The notes below the pieces were generated by a model. That model was not told the origin of the DNA. It was given only the letters and a program-made list of their open reading frames with translations, and searched no databases. Below, one piece after another: positions 18,688-28,087 of a stretch of 32,393 nt of DNA (position 1 is its first letter; each line of letters begins with the position of its first letter). The stretch is from Nemertoderma westbladi (Eukaryota; Xenacoelomorpha; Nemertodermatida; Nemertodermatidae). The stretch spans positions 1 to 32,393 of the forward strand of contig JAUCBJ010003155.1 in the NCBI GenBank assembly GCA_032718475.1, in the 5' to 3' direction. The position numbers were made by a program, and so were the translations under genes.

Positions 18688-19098
18688 TCGCACTTCTTAT
18701 TTACAGATCACACTGCTTATTTAGGCAGTTTTACTCTATTTTTTTGTGTTGTTTTGATGGTTTGACAGGTAGCAAATCAAAAGGGCCCCAATTTTTCTCC
18801 TCCAATGGGAACGTTTGTATACCCTGAGTCTGTGAGTCATATTTTGAAATCAGCAATTAATTCTGTCCTGTAGAAGTCAATATAATAGGCTTCTACCTGT
18901 CTACTATGAAGCAGTATTTCCAATACAGCAATATCTCCTGGAATACTTTCTGACGAGTCGCACTTCCTAAATAAGAGTTTTGGCTTGTTTAAATAAACAG
19001 TGCGATCTTAACCAAGTTTATAGCTACTTCTTATATAAGCAGTGCGGGGTTGTTGTAACCTCTAGTTAATGGTAGACCTATCTCTTAAATAAGCAGTG
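18688..19098. repeat. Recurring AAATAAGCAGTGCG boxes
   Basis: A box close to TTAAATAAGCAGTGCG occurs at about 18688-18705 and 18710-18725 (reverse), 18990-19012, 19035-19047 and 19085-19098 (forward), and again at 19883-19896 (reverse). Boxes in both orientations flank the two small ORFs at 19187-19672. The longest inverted match joins 19035-19066 with 19865-19895 (ATAAGCAGTGCGGGGTTGTT). This resembles the subterminal transposase sites of a DNA transposon, but no target duplication was found. Confidence 0.55.
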
Positions 19099-19186
19099 CC
19101 CCAATTGAATTAAGACTGCGTTTCTTAAACCCAGCACCTAGCCTAATACAGTAAAGTAAAATAATACTTTTCTGATTTTATTTTTA

Positions 19187-19354
19187 ATGGATAAAGAGAC
19201 TGACCAAGAAGAACGGGATCTTCAAATACCGGAAGAGGAAGAACAACAACCTCAACAAACCGATGGAATTCTTGAGGCGGAAATTCAGGAGTCAATATCG
19301 AACATCCTCTCGAGCGTTAGTGGAACATTAGGCCTATATGATCCGGGACTTTAA
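19187..19354 (+). CDS. Small acidic ORF (55 aa), hypothetical
   Basis: ATG at 19187 to TAA at 19352-19354. The product is highly acidic and Gln-rich (IPEEEEQQPQQTDG in the middle) and ends in GLYDPGL. I do not recognise it. It reads like a coding sequence rather than random AT-rich DNA and could be a first exon. Its last 21 bases overlap the 3' end of the minus-strand ORF at 19334-19672, so the two converge tail to tail inside the box-flanked segment. Confidence 0.3.
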   Translation: MDKETDQEERDLQIPEEEEQQPQQTDGILEAEIQESISNILSSVSGTLGLYDPGL

Positions 19355-19672
19355 GATTTGAAGGTCAGAATGAGTGGCTGTGCCACTTTCAGCAGCTGGT
19401 GTTGGAATTGAGAAAAGTGCCGCATCTACGTCTGAGTCAATTTCAGTATGAATTTGAGATCTTGACAATTCATAACATTTATCACAAACAAATTTGTTAC
19501 GTGTTGAAATCTTTCTATTCATTATCATATACTTGATCACAGTTTTCTGAAATCTTCCATGAGTTTTCGAAGAACTTAAATTAATAAGTCCAGTGGTACC
19601 AGAACACGACCCACACTGCTTCTTAAATTTTGGTTTTGTCGAGGCTTCGCTTTCAGGAGGTGTTTCATCCAT
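19334..19672 (-). CDS. Small CxxC...CxxC zinc-binding-like protein, hypothetical
   Basis: I choose the ATG at 19672 (A at -3, G at +4), giving 112 residues; the frame opens farther upstream but only from a GTG codon. A CGSC pair near residue 20 is followed about 43 residues later by CDKC. Between them lie hydrophobic and basic residues (LINLSS, QKTVIKYMIMNRK), a spacing reminiscent of ZAD-type or other treble-clef domains. The C-terminal third is acidic and Ser/Thr-rich. TTGTAAATTGCAG just upstream could be a splice acceptor, so this may be an internal exon. The function is unknown, and the ZAD resemblance rests on spacing only. Confidence 0.4.
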   Translation of the reverse strand: MDETPPESEASTKPKFKKQCGSCSGTTGLINLSSSKTHGRFQKTVIKYMIMNRKISTRNKFVCDKCYELSRSQIHTEIDSDVDAALFSIPTPAAESGTATHSDLQILKSRII

Positions 19673-19904
19673 TATTACAATTCTGCAATTTACAAGCAAT
19701 GGGCGACTCACATATACATTCAGACATTAGTATTACCGGTATAGGCTGACATGTTTATTTGATACCCATAAATTAACTAATTTAGTCAGATAGGTTCATA
19801 GGTATATGAGTGAGTAGATAAAAAAATTAGTGAGTAGATAAAAAACTGCTTCTTTAAGAAGTAACCAGAAGTTATAACAACCCCGCACTGCTTATTTCCC
19901 AGTT

Positions 19905-20242
19905 AAACATGAACTTATGTTTCATATGTGGTATATATATGTTGTATGGAATAGGTGTGTCTGGAAATTGGGTTTTTATGCTCATGTATGAATAATACAT
20001 GTCACGCATGCGGTGATACATACACTTAGAATGTGTGTATCGCCATTTATGGTATTTATATGTTGCACATATGAATTTATCATAAATAAATGTGTGAGAA
20101 TGCGCATGTGAATAATATATGTCAAGCATATGTGAAATAGCCATAGCCAAGACTCCGAGTTAAATTTAAATCCATAAACTATTCAATTCGTAATTGTGTA
20201 ATCCAGTTCATGGATTTTATATGTTGCACACATGTATGCTTG
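19905..20242. other. Gene-free stretch with loose internal repeats
   Basis: TGAATAATACATGTCACGCAT and TGAATAATATATGTCAAGCA recur about 125 bp apart, and TTATATGTTGCACA also occurs twice. This suggests a decayed tandem repeat. The minus-strand open frame here is His/Tyr-rich low complexity. Confidence 0.5.
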
Positions 20243-20274
20243 TATTATTATACCCCCCCCCGGGTATAATAATA
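20243..20274. repeat. Perfect 13-bp palindrome around a C-run
   Basis: TATTATTATACCC and GGGTATAATAATA flank six further C residues. It is a compact inverted repeat beside the region bearing the Mutator-like transposase. Confidence 0.75.
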
Positions 20275-20434
20275 GACCATAAATTTTGGACGCTCTATAG
20301 ATGCATCTAAAATTATTTTTTTGCTAGGAGTCATATTTTGAGTTTTGTGACTAAGGAATTAAAATTTTGGAAAAATTCAAAATTTTTCAAAAATTTTATT
20401 TTTTCGCCAAAATTTTGCCAAAAAGGCAAAAAAT

Positions 20435-20752
20435 GAAAAAAATGCTAAGGCTTCTAGCCAAATTATCCAAATACTTCAAAACTCACGTGAGAAAGTCAGT
20501 AGGACGTCCCAAACGATTTGCATTGACAAAATTTTGATATCTTGTCGAGAAGAGCAAAAAGCACCAAAAGGGACATTTTTGGTCCAAAAAATGACCAAAA
20601 TTTCAAAAATTTGGCCCAATTTTTCGAAAAAATTGAGTTTTTAAAAAAATATCAAAATTTTGTCAATGCATTTTGTAAAGGACCCCACAATCATCGATCA
20701 TGCAAAAAATCAGCACATTTGGGCCATTTTTGACAGAGCCTTAGCATTTTTC
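20435..20752. repeat. Imperfect foldback of about 320 bp
   Basis: GAAAAAAATGCTAAGGCT (20435-20452) matches the reverse complement of GAGCCTTAGCATTTTTC on the right. Nearer the centre, GCATTGACAAAATTTTGATAT (20520-20540) matches the reverse complement near 20649-20669 almost perfectly. The interval between the stems has diverged. It is probably an old foldback MITE. The A/T-rich open frame inside it is not a gene. Confidence 0.6.
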
Positions 20753-21107
20753 GTTTGAAAAATGCTAATTGGAGAAAAACAGGTTTAAAGTTAAAGTTTG
20801 TTTATTTTATTATGAAGTTAAATTTTTGAAATTTCGATTAAATGAGATAAACTCAGTGAATTCTAATAAAATTTTTTTCATCTAGTTCCAAATTTTATGT
20901 AGATTCCAAAAATTGTATTATTATCGCATGTTAATCTTAAGGTCATATTATTTCATATAAAAGACATGTTAAAGGGTGTGAATTTTTTGACAAAATTTGA
21001 ACAAAAAACTGAAATCAATAAAAAATAATAATTCAAATTAGGCACTATATTAATATTCATTAATTAAAATTAAATTTAAAAATTTAAAATGAAATTTAAA
21101 AAGTTAA

Positions 21108-22793
21108 TTAAAAGGCCCCAGATTTATATGACTTATGATCGGGTGCTTGCCATTTCTTTGATGGTTTGTGTTCAGTACTTTTCTGTTTACGTTTTAGGTT
21201 GACCTTCTTTGCTCGTTCTGCAAGGTCACCATCATCTTCCTCAAGGCCAAGCTTCTTCAAAATTATCTGTTCTGCTGAACACCCCCGATTGTGAACTAAA
21301 ACAGTATACGAAACATGAAACATGAGTGTACTTAGACCCACAAACGTTTCTTTAGATAGACGAGTCCATAGCCGTGAATGCAGAGATTCGTTCGGATTTT
21401 GTGTGAGGCCAGGGATACAGCGTTCCAGAATTTCGCTCGTTGTTAGGCGTTCATAAACAGGTAAAATAAACTTCATGTTTGCCTCTTTTATAAATGTTAC
21501 ATTTTTGTAACTTATAGCATTGTTTTTGAATTTACACCACTTATTTTCAGGGCATAACTCATGTTGTTTCTCAACATTATCTCCATAATCACAATAGTGA
21601 TGTGTTGCAGCCACGATTTCACTTCGAATCGTGCTTATGAGCACTGATTTTTCAGTCTCTGAGAGTTTATCTATATCAACATCTGCTATATTCTTCACGA
21701 TCGTATTTCGGTAATATGACTGCAATTGGTGACATCGACTATCAGTCAACCCTCCCTTGCCTCCAAGTTTATGAGTTTTGCGAGCATTGGAAAGACCTGT
21801 ATATAGACGCTTCGCAACGTGGTTCAGGCACTCTTTCTTCTGCACTGTTACATTCTGCTCTCTGTAAGGATCGGACTCCAATATGTTCTTCATAACGCTG
21901 CTGTCGCCATCCGATACCATTGATTGATATATGACACCATTATTTGATAGGGATCTATTGAATAGTTTAACAGCTAAATGAGGTTCCATACCTGAACTGG
22001 ACCCTGAATAATTTATATTACACTCATGATCAGCATTGCCATCTTCTTCTTTGTTGCGGCTACAAATATTACAGTATTTTGAACAAACATCGAAATCAAT
22101 GACATGTCCTGTATTTTCGGATATGATAAACGCGGCACCATAAAGTGATTGATGGCCTCTTTTCATCCATGTACCGTCAAAAGATATACATATTTCCCTG
22201 TCAATCTCTTTCATTGCACAATTTTTTGCATTTCCTCGTGCAAGTGATTCCGTGACCTTCGAGATTTCGTTGACATGAAATTGCCAGGCTCTCTTCGCAA
22301 CAGGAGATGGTAGTGACATTATTCTAGAAAACGTCTCTGCATCACCATGGGTCCCACCAACACAAAGCCAAGCCAGTACTGCACGAAGATTCACATCCGC
22401 TGTTTTTCTTCCAGGACGAGGTTCTGTTCGAGAAACTTGGTCGCTCGTGAAAGTAGAATATTGCCAATCACAACGTGAACATTTCCCCTCAAAATTGGTA
22501 CTATAACCACGATGTGACTCATTTATCACTACTGTACCGTCACATTGCTTATCATCATGTTTCTCCATTATCAGTTTCTTTATTATTTGCGTTGCTACAA
22601 CGTTATATCCCTCCAACTTTCCATCTGAGGGTAGGACATTCAGATTCGATGCTATTAGCGACGGTTCTCGATCTTTTGGCACTACCGGTACCGGTACTGA
22701 AATCGATTTCATATGCGCGAGGTTCAATGTACCGGTATCTTGTTTCTTGGTTCCTCGAAATCCTGCTTTCCGTTGTTGAGTTATTCGTGGCAT
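21108..22793 (-). CDS. Mutator-like transposase domain protein
   Basis: A 561-residue ORF without internal stops, from an ATG with A at -3. It matches my memory of the animal family annotated as Mutator-like transposase domain (I believe Pfam PF20700). Landmarks: N-terminal CSRC pair (C105/C108); ISFDGTWMKRG (D206); a Cys-rich segment CSKYCNICS ending in C258, then INYSGSSSGME; VSDGDSS (D295); KKECLNHVAKR; and NPNESLHSRLW (E469). D206, D295 and E469 are candidates for the DDE catalytic triad, which is inference from position. The C-terminus is basic (KKVNLKRKQKS), as in DNA-binding or nuclear-localisation tails. The product would cut and paste DNA in the nucleus. It lies about 385 bp inside the right copy of the long inverted repeat. 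It could be an active element or a domesticated gene. Confidence 0.85.
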   Translation of the reverse strand: MPRITQQRKAGFRGTKKQDTGTLNLAHMKSISVPVPVVPKDREPSLIASNLNVLPSDGKLEGYNVVATQIIKKLIMEKHDDKQCDGTVVINESHRGYSTNFEGKCSRCDWQYSTFTSDQVSRTEPRPGRKTADVNLRAVLAWLCVGGTHGDAETFSRIMSLPSPVAKRAWQFHVNEISKVTESLARGNAKNCAMKEIDREICISFDGTWMKRGHQSLYGAAFIISENTGHVIDFDVCSKYCNICSRNKEEDGNADHECNINYSGSSSGMEPHLAVKLFNRSLSNNGVIYQSMVSDGDSSVMKNILESDPYREQNVTVQKKECLNHVAKRLYTGLSNARKTHKLGGKGGLTDSRCHQLQSYYRNTIVKNIADVDIDKLSETEKSVLISTIRSEIVAATHHYCDYGDNVEKQHELCPENKWCKFKNNAISYKNVTFIKEANMKFILPVYERLTTSEILERCIPGLTQNPNESLHSRLWTRLSKETFVGLSTLMFHVSYTVLVHNRGCSAEQIILKKLGLEEDDGDLAERAKKVNLKRKQKSTEHKPSKKWQAPDHKSYKSGAF

Positions 22794-23177
22794 ACTGTAT
22801 TATAAAAATTATATCGTCAACGATGTATGTACAATTTTCGATTCGAAGATGGAGGACGCTCTATAGTCTGTGTCCGTCAAAACTGCTGATTGCATTGATT
22901 GAAACACCAATACAGCATACAGTTAGTAACTAAAACATAACAATGTGCAAATTCTCGTTTTAAACTTCCCGCTAAAATACATTCCAACCTGTAATAACTT
23001 ATTAGCCAATACAATGATTTCAGTGCAACAAGCCGGAAATTTTGTTAATTTTTGTCATTTTTTTCAAATAATTTTCAGGATGCGTGTCTATATAATGAGC
23101 CATAACTCGAAAACTAGACAAGCTAGAAATAAACTGTTTACAGATTTGAAATCTCCATAAAATTTGCTACAAGAAAC
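22794..23177 (-). other. 5' leader region of the transposase ORF
   Basis: No coding frame. It lies between the transposase start codon and the inner edge of the inverted repeat, so it would hold the promoter and leader. GGACGCTCTATAG occurs near 22856 and also near 20287 in the same orientation, a match short enough to be chance. Confidence 0.35.
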
Positions 23178-23341
23178 GGGTATAAAATTTTTTTTATATT
23201 TTTTGTAGTATTAACTAATATTAAATAGCGAAAATTAAAATTTGTGTGACCTGTCATGTAGAATAGCATCTTAGGTACCAATATTCCAAATTATAGCCAA
23301 AAATAAAAAAAATTTGAAACACAGAGTGATAAATCGAAGAG
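23178..23341 (-). repeat. Right copy of the long inverted repeat (candidate terminal repeat)
   Basis: Inverted partner of 14523-14690. Its outer end at 23341 reads inward as CTCTTCGATTTATCACTCT. It sits directly upstream of the transposase. Confidence 0.75.
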
Positions 23342-23674
23342 AAAAATTAAAAAAATTATTTGAATAATTTGAATTATCAATTATTATATAAAACATATGT
23401 AACAAAAAAACAGTGAAATTTCGAGCTTTCTATCGGCAGATCGAAGAACAGAAAGTCATCAAAGATTTACCCACAAATGCATAAAGATCAGACTAACATC
23501 TGTATTTGCACATCAACTAACATTTGCATTTCAATCAATTACAAAACATTCGAACATTCGTTCTTAATAATGAATCTCATAAACTATTTAATGATTTTAG
23601 TAGAATGCGATGTGGGGAATCTACAGTACAGTACATATGCCAATTTGATATAAATTTAAATAAATAATATCTTT
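23342..23674. other. Gene-free AT-rich stretch
   Basis: Nothing coding. AACATTTGCATT-type motifs repeat loosely near 23490-23530. Confidence 0.4.
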
Positions 23675-23739
23675 ATGTGGGATTGAACCCTCTATCTCGA
23701 TGTCCAAGTCCAACGCTCTACCAAGTGAGTAAATGCGCC
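23675..23739 (-). tRNA. tRNA-like pseudogene or SINE head
   Basis: The minus strand reads ACTCACTTGGTAGAGC, close to a D-arm/A-box, and then GAGGGTTCAATCCC, a good T-arm/B-box. The spacing suits a tRNA. The anticodon loop would be CTTGGAC (TGG, Pro). The 5' GGCGCAT has no pairing partner at the 3' side, and the anticodon and D stems contain mismatches. It is therefore a degenerate tRNA copy or the head of a tRNA-derived SINE, not a working gene. Confidence 0.55.
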
Positions 23740-23778
23740 ATACTTTATTTATCAAGTGAGAAAATCCAAAGTGGAAAT

Positions 23779-23812
23779 CAACAACAACAACAACAACAAA
23801 AACAAAAACAAA
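23779..23812 (+). repeat. (CAA)n / (CAAAAA)n microsatellite
   Basis: About six CAA triplets run into AAAACAAAAACAAA. Its position 40 bp from the tRNA-like sequence is not obviously meaningful, since it lies upstream of the presumed SINE head. Confidence 0.8.
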
Positions 23813-24042
23813 CTGAGTAGCATTCTACAGGACAAGCTACCCCGACCTTAAGATGGGTGAAAGATTATTATTGAGAGAAACCAGGAAACATAAACTAGCA
23901 TTATTTATTGGTCATTTACATTTTATTTTATTCTCATTGTTGATCCCATAGCGTTTGTTTCAAACAACAAAAAGCTTATGGTGATGGTAAAGACACACTC
24001 TAAAGTAGGATCCGTACTGTAGTATCACTGTTATTATCACTG

Positions 24043-25078
24043 TTTACGTCGCGTTTCGGCAACTGTCACGTTTAGGCAACTCAAATTCGCGTTTCGGCAA
24101 CTGAACAATTACGTTTCACCAACTGCTATAGTTGTGTTTCGGCAACTCGTAGTTGCATTTCGGCGAACTGAAGTCGCGTTTCGGCAACTAGGTCTCAAAC
24201 CCTCGTATGTAATGTAACTGTGACTACATTAATTATGTAAGTAAACTATAAATGATGACAAGTTTAAGTTAGTTATAGTTTTTGACGGCAGAGATGTTAA
24301 CTGTTGGAGTTGAGTTAGTTAATTTTAAATATACCGCAGGTGAAGTTGTGGATGTGTACGTTTGGAACTGGAGTCTGTCTGTCTGAAACACAAATCCCGT
24401 TTTCAATTTCCAAGGGGGACCGCACCTTGCCGGGCGGGGTTTACAGCTACAACTTCAGTAATAATTAATTTCAGTTAATATTTTGTTGAATTGGTAAGTT
24501 TTTGAATGATTTTTTTTTAATATTTTGCTCACTCAGGCTTACCGGTACAATATTACGGTTACAAGGGGATATAGACTTCCACGACATGTGTAGTAGCCCT
24601 AACTTTGATTTTATGGATCAGACAAAATAACAATAATAATTATAATTCATTCATTGGTGGTTGTGTGTAGGCCTCCGGTAATAGTCAGTAGTGTTGGAGA
24701 AGGCGTGGGTAAACTAATGTAGAATGAAATTGAATAATGGGAAACGTAATGAGGCAAAGGTAATAAACTATATATTGTAGGCTCTATAGGTCTACAGTAT
24801 CCAGTTGGCCTTTGTTTACGAGTTGCCGAAACGCATCTATCAATTGCCGAATCGCATCTATCAGTTTGCCTAAGCGCCTGTTAACAGTCCCTGTTAACAG
24901 TCCCTGTTAACAGTTGCCGAGATGCAACTATGAGTTGCCGAAATGAAACTATGAGTTGCCGAATCGCGATCTCTCAGTTGCCGCAACGCAACCTTGTTAC
25001 CATGTTGCCGAAACGCGACTATGAGTTGCCGAAACGCGGCTCTAACTCTACTATCAGTTGCCGAAACGCGACAACACC
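24043..25078. mobile_element. 1,036-bp MITE with arrayed GTTGCCGAAACGC boxes and 9-bp duplication
   Basis: The left part (24048-24195) carries about seven copies of a box near GCGTTTCGGCAACT. The right part (24815-25072) carries about ten in the opposite orientation, AGTTGCCGAAACGC. The outermost boxes give a perfect 18-bp inverted repeat, GTCGCGTTTCGGCAACTG. TTATCACTG lies outside both ends (24034-24042 and 25079-25087), a 9-bp duplication as made by Mutator-type elements. The few bases between duplication and first box differ on the two sides. The right arm also holds CTGTTAACAGTCC three times in tandem (24878-24912). No gene inside. Confidence 0.75.
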
Positions 25079-25087
25079 TTATCACTG

Positions 25088-25640
25088 GCCATTTTATCTT
25101 AGTTCCTGTGCCTATTTATTAATTACTTATATATAATTTAGATCTTTCTCTTTCTCTTTCTCCCTGCCTCCATCAAATCAAAATCAAATCAAAAGCTCAC
25201 AGAGAGTTTGTATGTTTTTCAATATAAGTTACGAAAATCTGTAATGTATTGCACAACGTTTATTTAGCTAATTTTTAGAAGTATAATGGTTGGTAGCTTT
25301 AATATTGCTGTAGCTAGTATTGCTATCTTTTGACGTCGTGATGCGCAATTATAAATTGCAGAGCTGTTGCCATCACACTCTAAAGGTCATGTCGTTCCCT
25401 GCCATTTCCCATCTTAGCAATATAATAATAATAATAATAGTATTAAATACCGTATTCACTAGTAATATATATAAATGAAGTAATTATCCAAAAGAAAGTA
25501 AAAGATTTGTTGTCTGAAATTTAAATTATTTACCATCACATATGTTTAGTGTAATGATAAAAAGAAGAAATATGGCCGCTGATAATGATGATGATGAAAC
25601 TTGGTGTTATTTCAGAATTTGACATATACGGGGGGTCAAT
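25088..25640. other. Gene-free stretch
   Basis: Contains CTTTCT microsatellite (about 25144-25165) and (AAT)n near 25420-25440. No coding evidence. Confidence 0.5.
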
Positions 25641-25648
25641 AAGAGAAA

Positions 25649-25722
25649 CCCCCCCCCCCCCCATCCGTGACCCCCCCCCCCCCCACACCTCTGTGACCCC
25701 ACCACCCCAACCCCCCCCCCCC
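25649..25722 (+). repeat. C-rich tracts (C14, C14, C12)
   Basis: C runs at 25649-25662, 25671-25684 and 25711-25722 are separated by CCGTGA- and CTGTGA-type spacers, a degenerate C-rich tandem repeat. The minus strand has multiple G tracts that could form G-quadruplexes. The Pro-rich and Gly-rich open frames across it are artefacts. Confidence 0.85.
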
Positions 25723-25984
25723 ACCCCTCCGTGGTTTTTTTCTTATAACTCTGAAACAAACGCAAATGGGAATCTGAAACTTTATGACCTTTCCTAAAAA
25801 TCTATTGTCTTCCTAATAGTGAAAACTGTTTTTGAAAATAATGGAAAGTTTTTTTAGTTATCGCACAATGTTTAAACCCAAATTTTTGCACTCTTTAAGG
25901 CGTTTTTAGAAAATTACAGTCTATGAAATATGATTTGTAACATATCTATTTTTGATTTAGACCAGTTTTTTGGTGTTCGCAATC

Positions 25985-27780
25985 ATCTCAAATAAAATAA
26001 GCTATAAATTTTAAACTTTAGTTTTACGGCGAGTGCCAAATTTTGGTGCCAGCACCAAATTTTAAAATGTAACATTTGTAAATTAATTGTTTGAACCTGT
26101 TTTTTGCGCAATAGGTGTTTTTTGGGTTTCTGTTTTCGATAGAATATATACGAGTTGCACCAGGCATATCAAACTTGTATTTTTCGGTGCTCTGTGCAAA
26201 ATTTGGTGCCAGACCGAAATTTTGAAAATCCATTCAATAGTTCAATTGATTGTGATGGATTATTGATGTAGAGCAATTGATTATGATTCAATCGTTTTAT
26301 AGGGGTTCTTGGATAGGTCTAATTTAGGACAACACTGTTGTATTGGGGACAACAGTCAAAAAGACCTACCAACAGTAAGGAAAACTCACCAACTGTCAGC
26401 CAGATAGACTACCAACAGTTAAGGGCTTCAAAAAATTTCCGACTATCTAAATAGGATTACTTAAATTCGAAATAATCAAATAGGATTACTTAAATTCGAA
26501 ATAATCAAAGTTAATAGCAGCTGATAGCCGTAACTAAGGAATTGACATCATTCTGTACAATAGTGCAGTAGGCCTACCGAACACTTACAGTTGTTAACAC
26601 AGTATTCAGGTATCCGGGAACGGCAAGGACGTTGGTTTAGTATAGTTTGCAGTACCGACACAAGTCAACACATTCAAACATTGAGCATTGTCTGTATGTT
26701 GTGACAAGACAGAATACCCGTCATCGTACTGCAATATTATTCAACTGATAGGAAGATTATCGCCATCAACCTGGATAATATACGGAAATGTATTTGATCC
26801 CATCGCGCACAAAGCACTTTATCCGTTACCGGTTGAGGGTAGAGATCCCATTTTTTTCTTCTACCGGTACCGGTGGCTGCGAGCAGTACAGTCGCGCAAT
26901 CGCAGCCAGCGATTAACAGTCATCTGTCGCAACATCAAATCAACACCAAAGAACAGTCTGTCGCAACTTAATCCTGAATGTGTTGAATTGAGTCGGTATC
27001 GCAAACCCCAGTAATAATGATTTTATTGGTTCTTGGTGGTCTGGTTCCCGGATTCCATTATACTGTCTAAACAACTTTAGGCTAAGGTTTCGGTAGGCCT
27101 ACTGAAGTACGGTACAGGATGACGTAATTTACTTAGCTACGGCTATCTGCTGATATTATTTTGATTATTTCGAATTTAAGGGATCCTATTTAGATAATCG
27201 GCAATTTTTGAAGCCCTTGACTGTTGGTAGACTATCTGGGACTGTTTTCTGACTGTTGTTGGTATCTTTTTCACTGTTGTCCCCCCAATACAATAAAATT
27301 GTCCTTAATTAGACCTATCTGGGGTTCTGAATTCAATGGAATGATGAATTATCTAACTACAGCTGTAGACATCTCAAACCTGTATTTTTCGGAAGTAGTT
27401 GCAAAATTTTGTGCTAGCACCTAAGTTGGAAACCCATAAAATATATCAATTGATTGATTGTTTCTTGTGTTATTCGGGTTTGTGAAGGTTCTGAATTCAA
27501 TAAAAGTAAAATAAAAGCAAAAATTGCATTAGAGATCTCAAATTGTATTTTTCGGTGGTGGGTGAAAATTTTATGCCAGCACTAAATTTTTGAAAATAAT
27601 TAAATTAATCAATAGATGGTGTCATCTTGTTTCTTACGTTATACGAGTTTATGAGGGTCCGGAATCCGATGGTATCAATAAAAACAGCACTGGACATCTC
27701 ACACTTGTACTTTGTGTTGATGCATACGAAATTTGGTGCTAGAACCAAAATTTGCCGTATTACGCCTAAAATACGAGTAG
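25985..27780 (+). repeat. Divergent tandem repeat of about 162 bp, interrupted by a MITE
   Basis: Units share ATCTCAAACNTGTATTTTTCGG, then AAATTTGGTGCCAGCACC, a TCAATTGATTG block and GGTTCTGAATTC. The ATCTC landmark lies near 26166 (as ATATC), 27371, 27535 and 27696. The unit split by the MITE has about 25 bp extra. About five units remain, with heavy drift. No coding capacity. Confidence 0.75.
26310..27320. mobile_element. 1,011-bp MITE with an 8-bp duplication, inside the 162-bp repeat
   Basis: The ends read TGGATAGGTCTAATT and, from the right, AGATAGGTCTAATT. Arms of about 200-240 bp are complementary, for example AAGGGCTTCAAAAAATT against AATTTTTGAAGCCCTT and GATAGCCGTA against TACGGCTATC. 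GGGGTTCT flanks both sides (26302-26309 and 27321-27328), and in the uninterrupted repeat units the same place reads GGTTCTGAATTC. The 8-bp duplication is of hAT size. Near the left arm a 29-bp segment with GGATTACTTAAATTCG is tandemly doubled (about 26452-26509). The internal 108-codon open frame has no protein-like features. Confidence 0.85.
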
Positions 27781-27894
27781 CTATGATCTGGAAAAATAGA
27801 AATGCATTCCATTAGATTCCATTCCATTAGTCTGTGAATCATATTGTATGTAACTACAGAAGTTTACAATGCTATGATTATTACAGTGACTAAC

Positions 27895-28082
27895 TTGACG
27901 TGGTTTATTTCATCGTGTCCCTGAACAGAAAAGTAATTGGAGGGGGAATTGATATCCAGGTCCGTAAATGAACTCTCTAGGAGGTTTTCTTGAGACATGA
28001 AACTGAGTTTATCTTGTCCCAGTCCATTGAATGTGGCGCTTGAGATTTCTATCCCTTGGTCATCATAGAAAACGACCTTGAC
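27895..28082 (-). CDS. Internal exon (downstream of two) of a spliced gene of unknown function
   Basis: After an acceptor (TACTGTTAG at 28083) the frame starts in phase 0 with VKVVFYDDQGIEIS and runs on through FNGLGQDKLSF, ENLLESSFTDLD and YFSVQGHDEINH without a stop. A donor GTTAGT follows at 27894; an alternative GTAATA lies 10 nt on. The segment is rich in alternating hydrophobic residues and Gly/Asp turns, typical of a beta-rich extracellular domain. It joins in frame to the exon at 29437-29600. I recall similar segments in unnamed invertebrate secreted or surface proteins but cannot name a family. The next exon was not found. Confidence 0.5.
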
Positions 28083-28087
28083 CTAAC

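Noticed and set aside
20287-22868. GGACGCTCTATAG shared by 20287 and 22856, considered as element ends
   Set aside because: Only 13 bp, same orientation rather than inverted, and a match of that length is expected by chance in a window this size.
25536-25797. Pro-rich and Gly-rich ORFs
   Set aside because: Translation of C-rich or G-rich tracts with no other protein features.
26688-27014. 108-codon plus-strand ORF inside a MITE
   Set aside because: It lies in the spacer of a non-autonomous element, has no domain, and its composition looks random.
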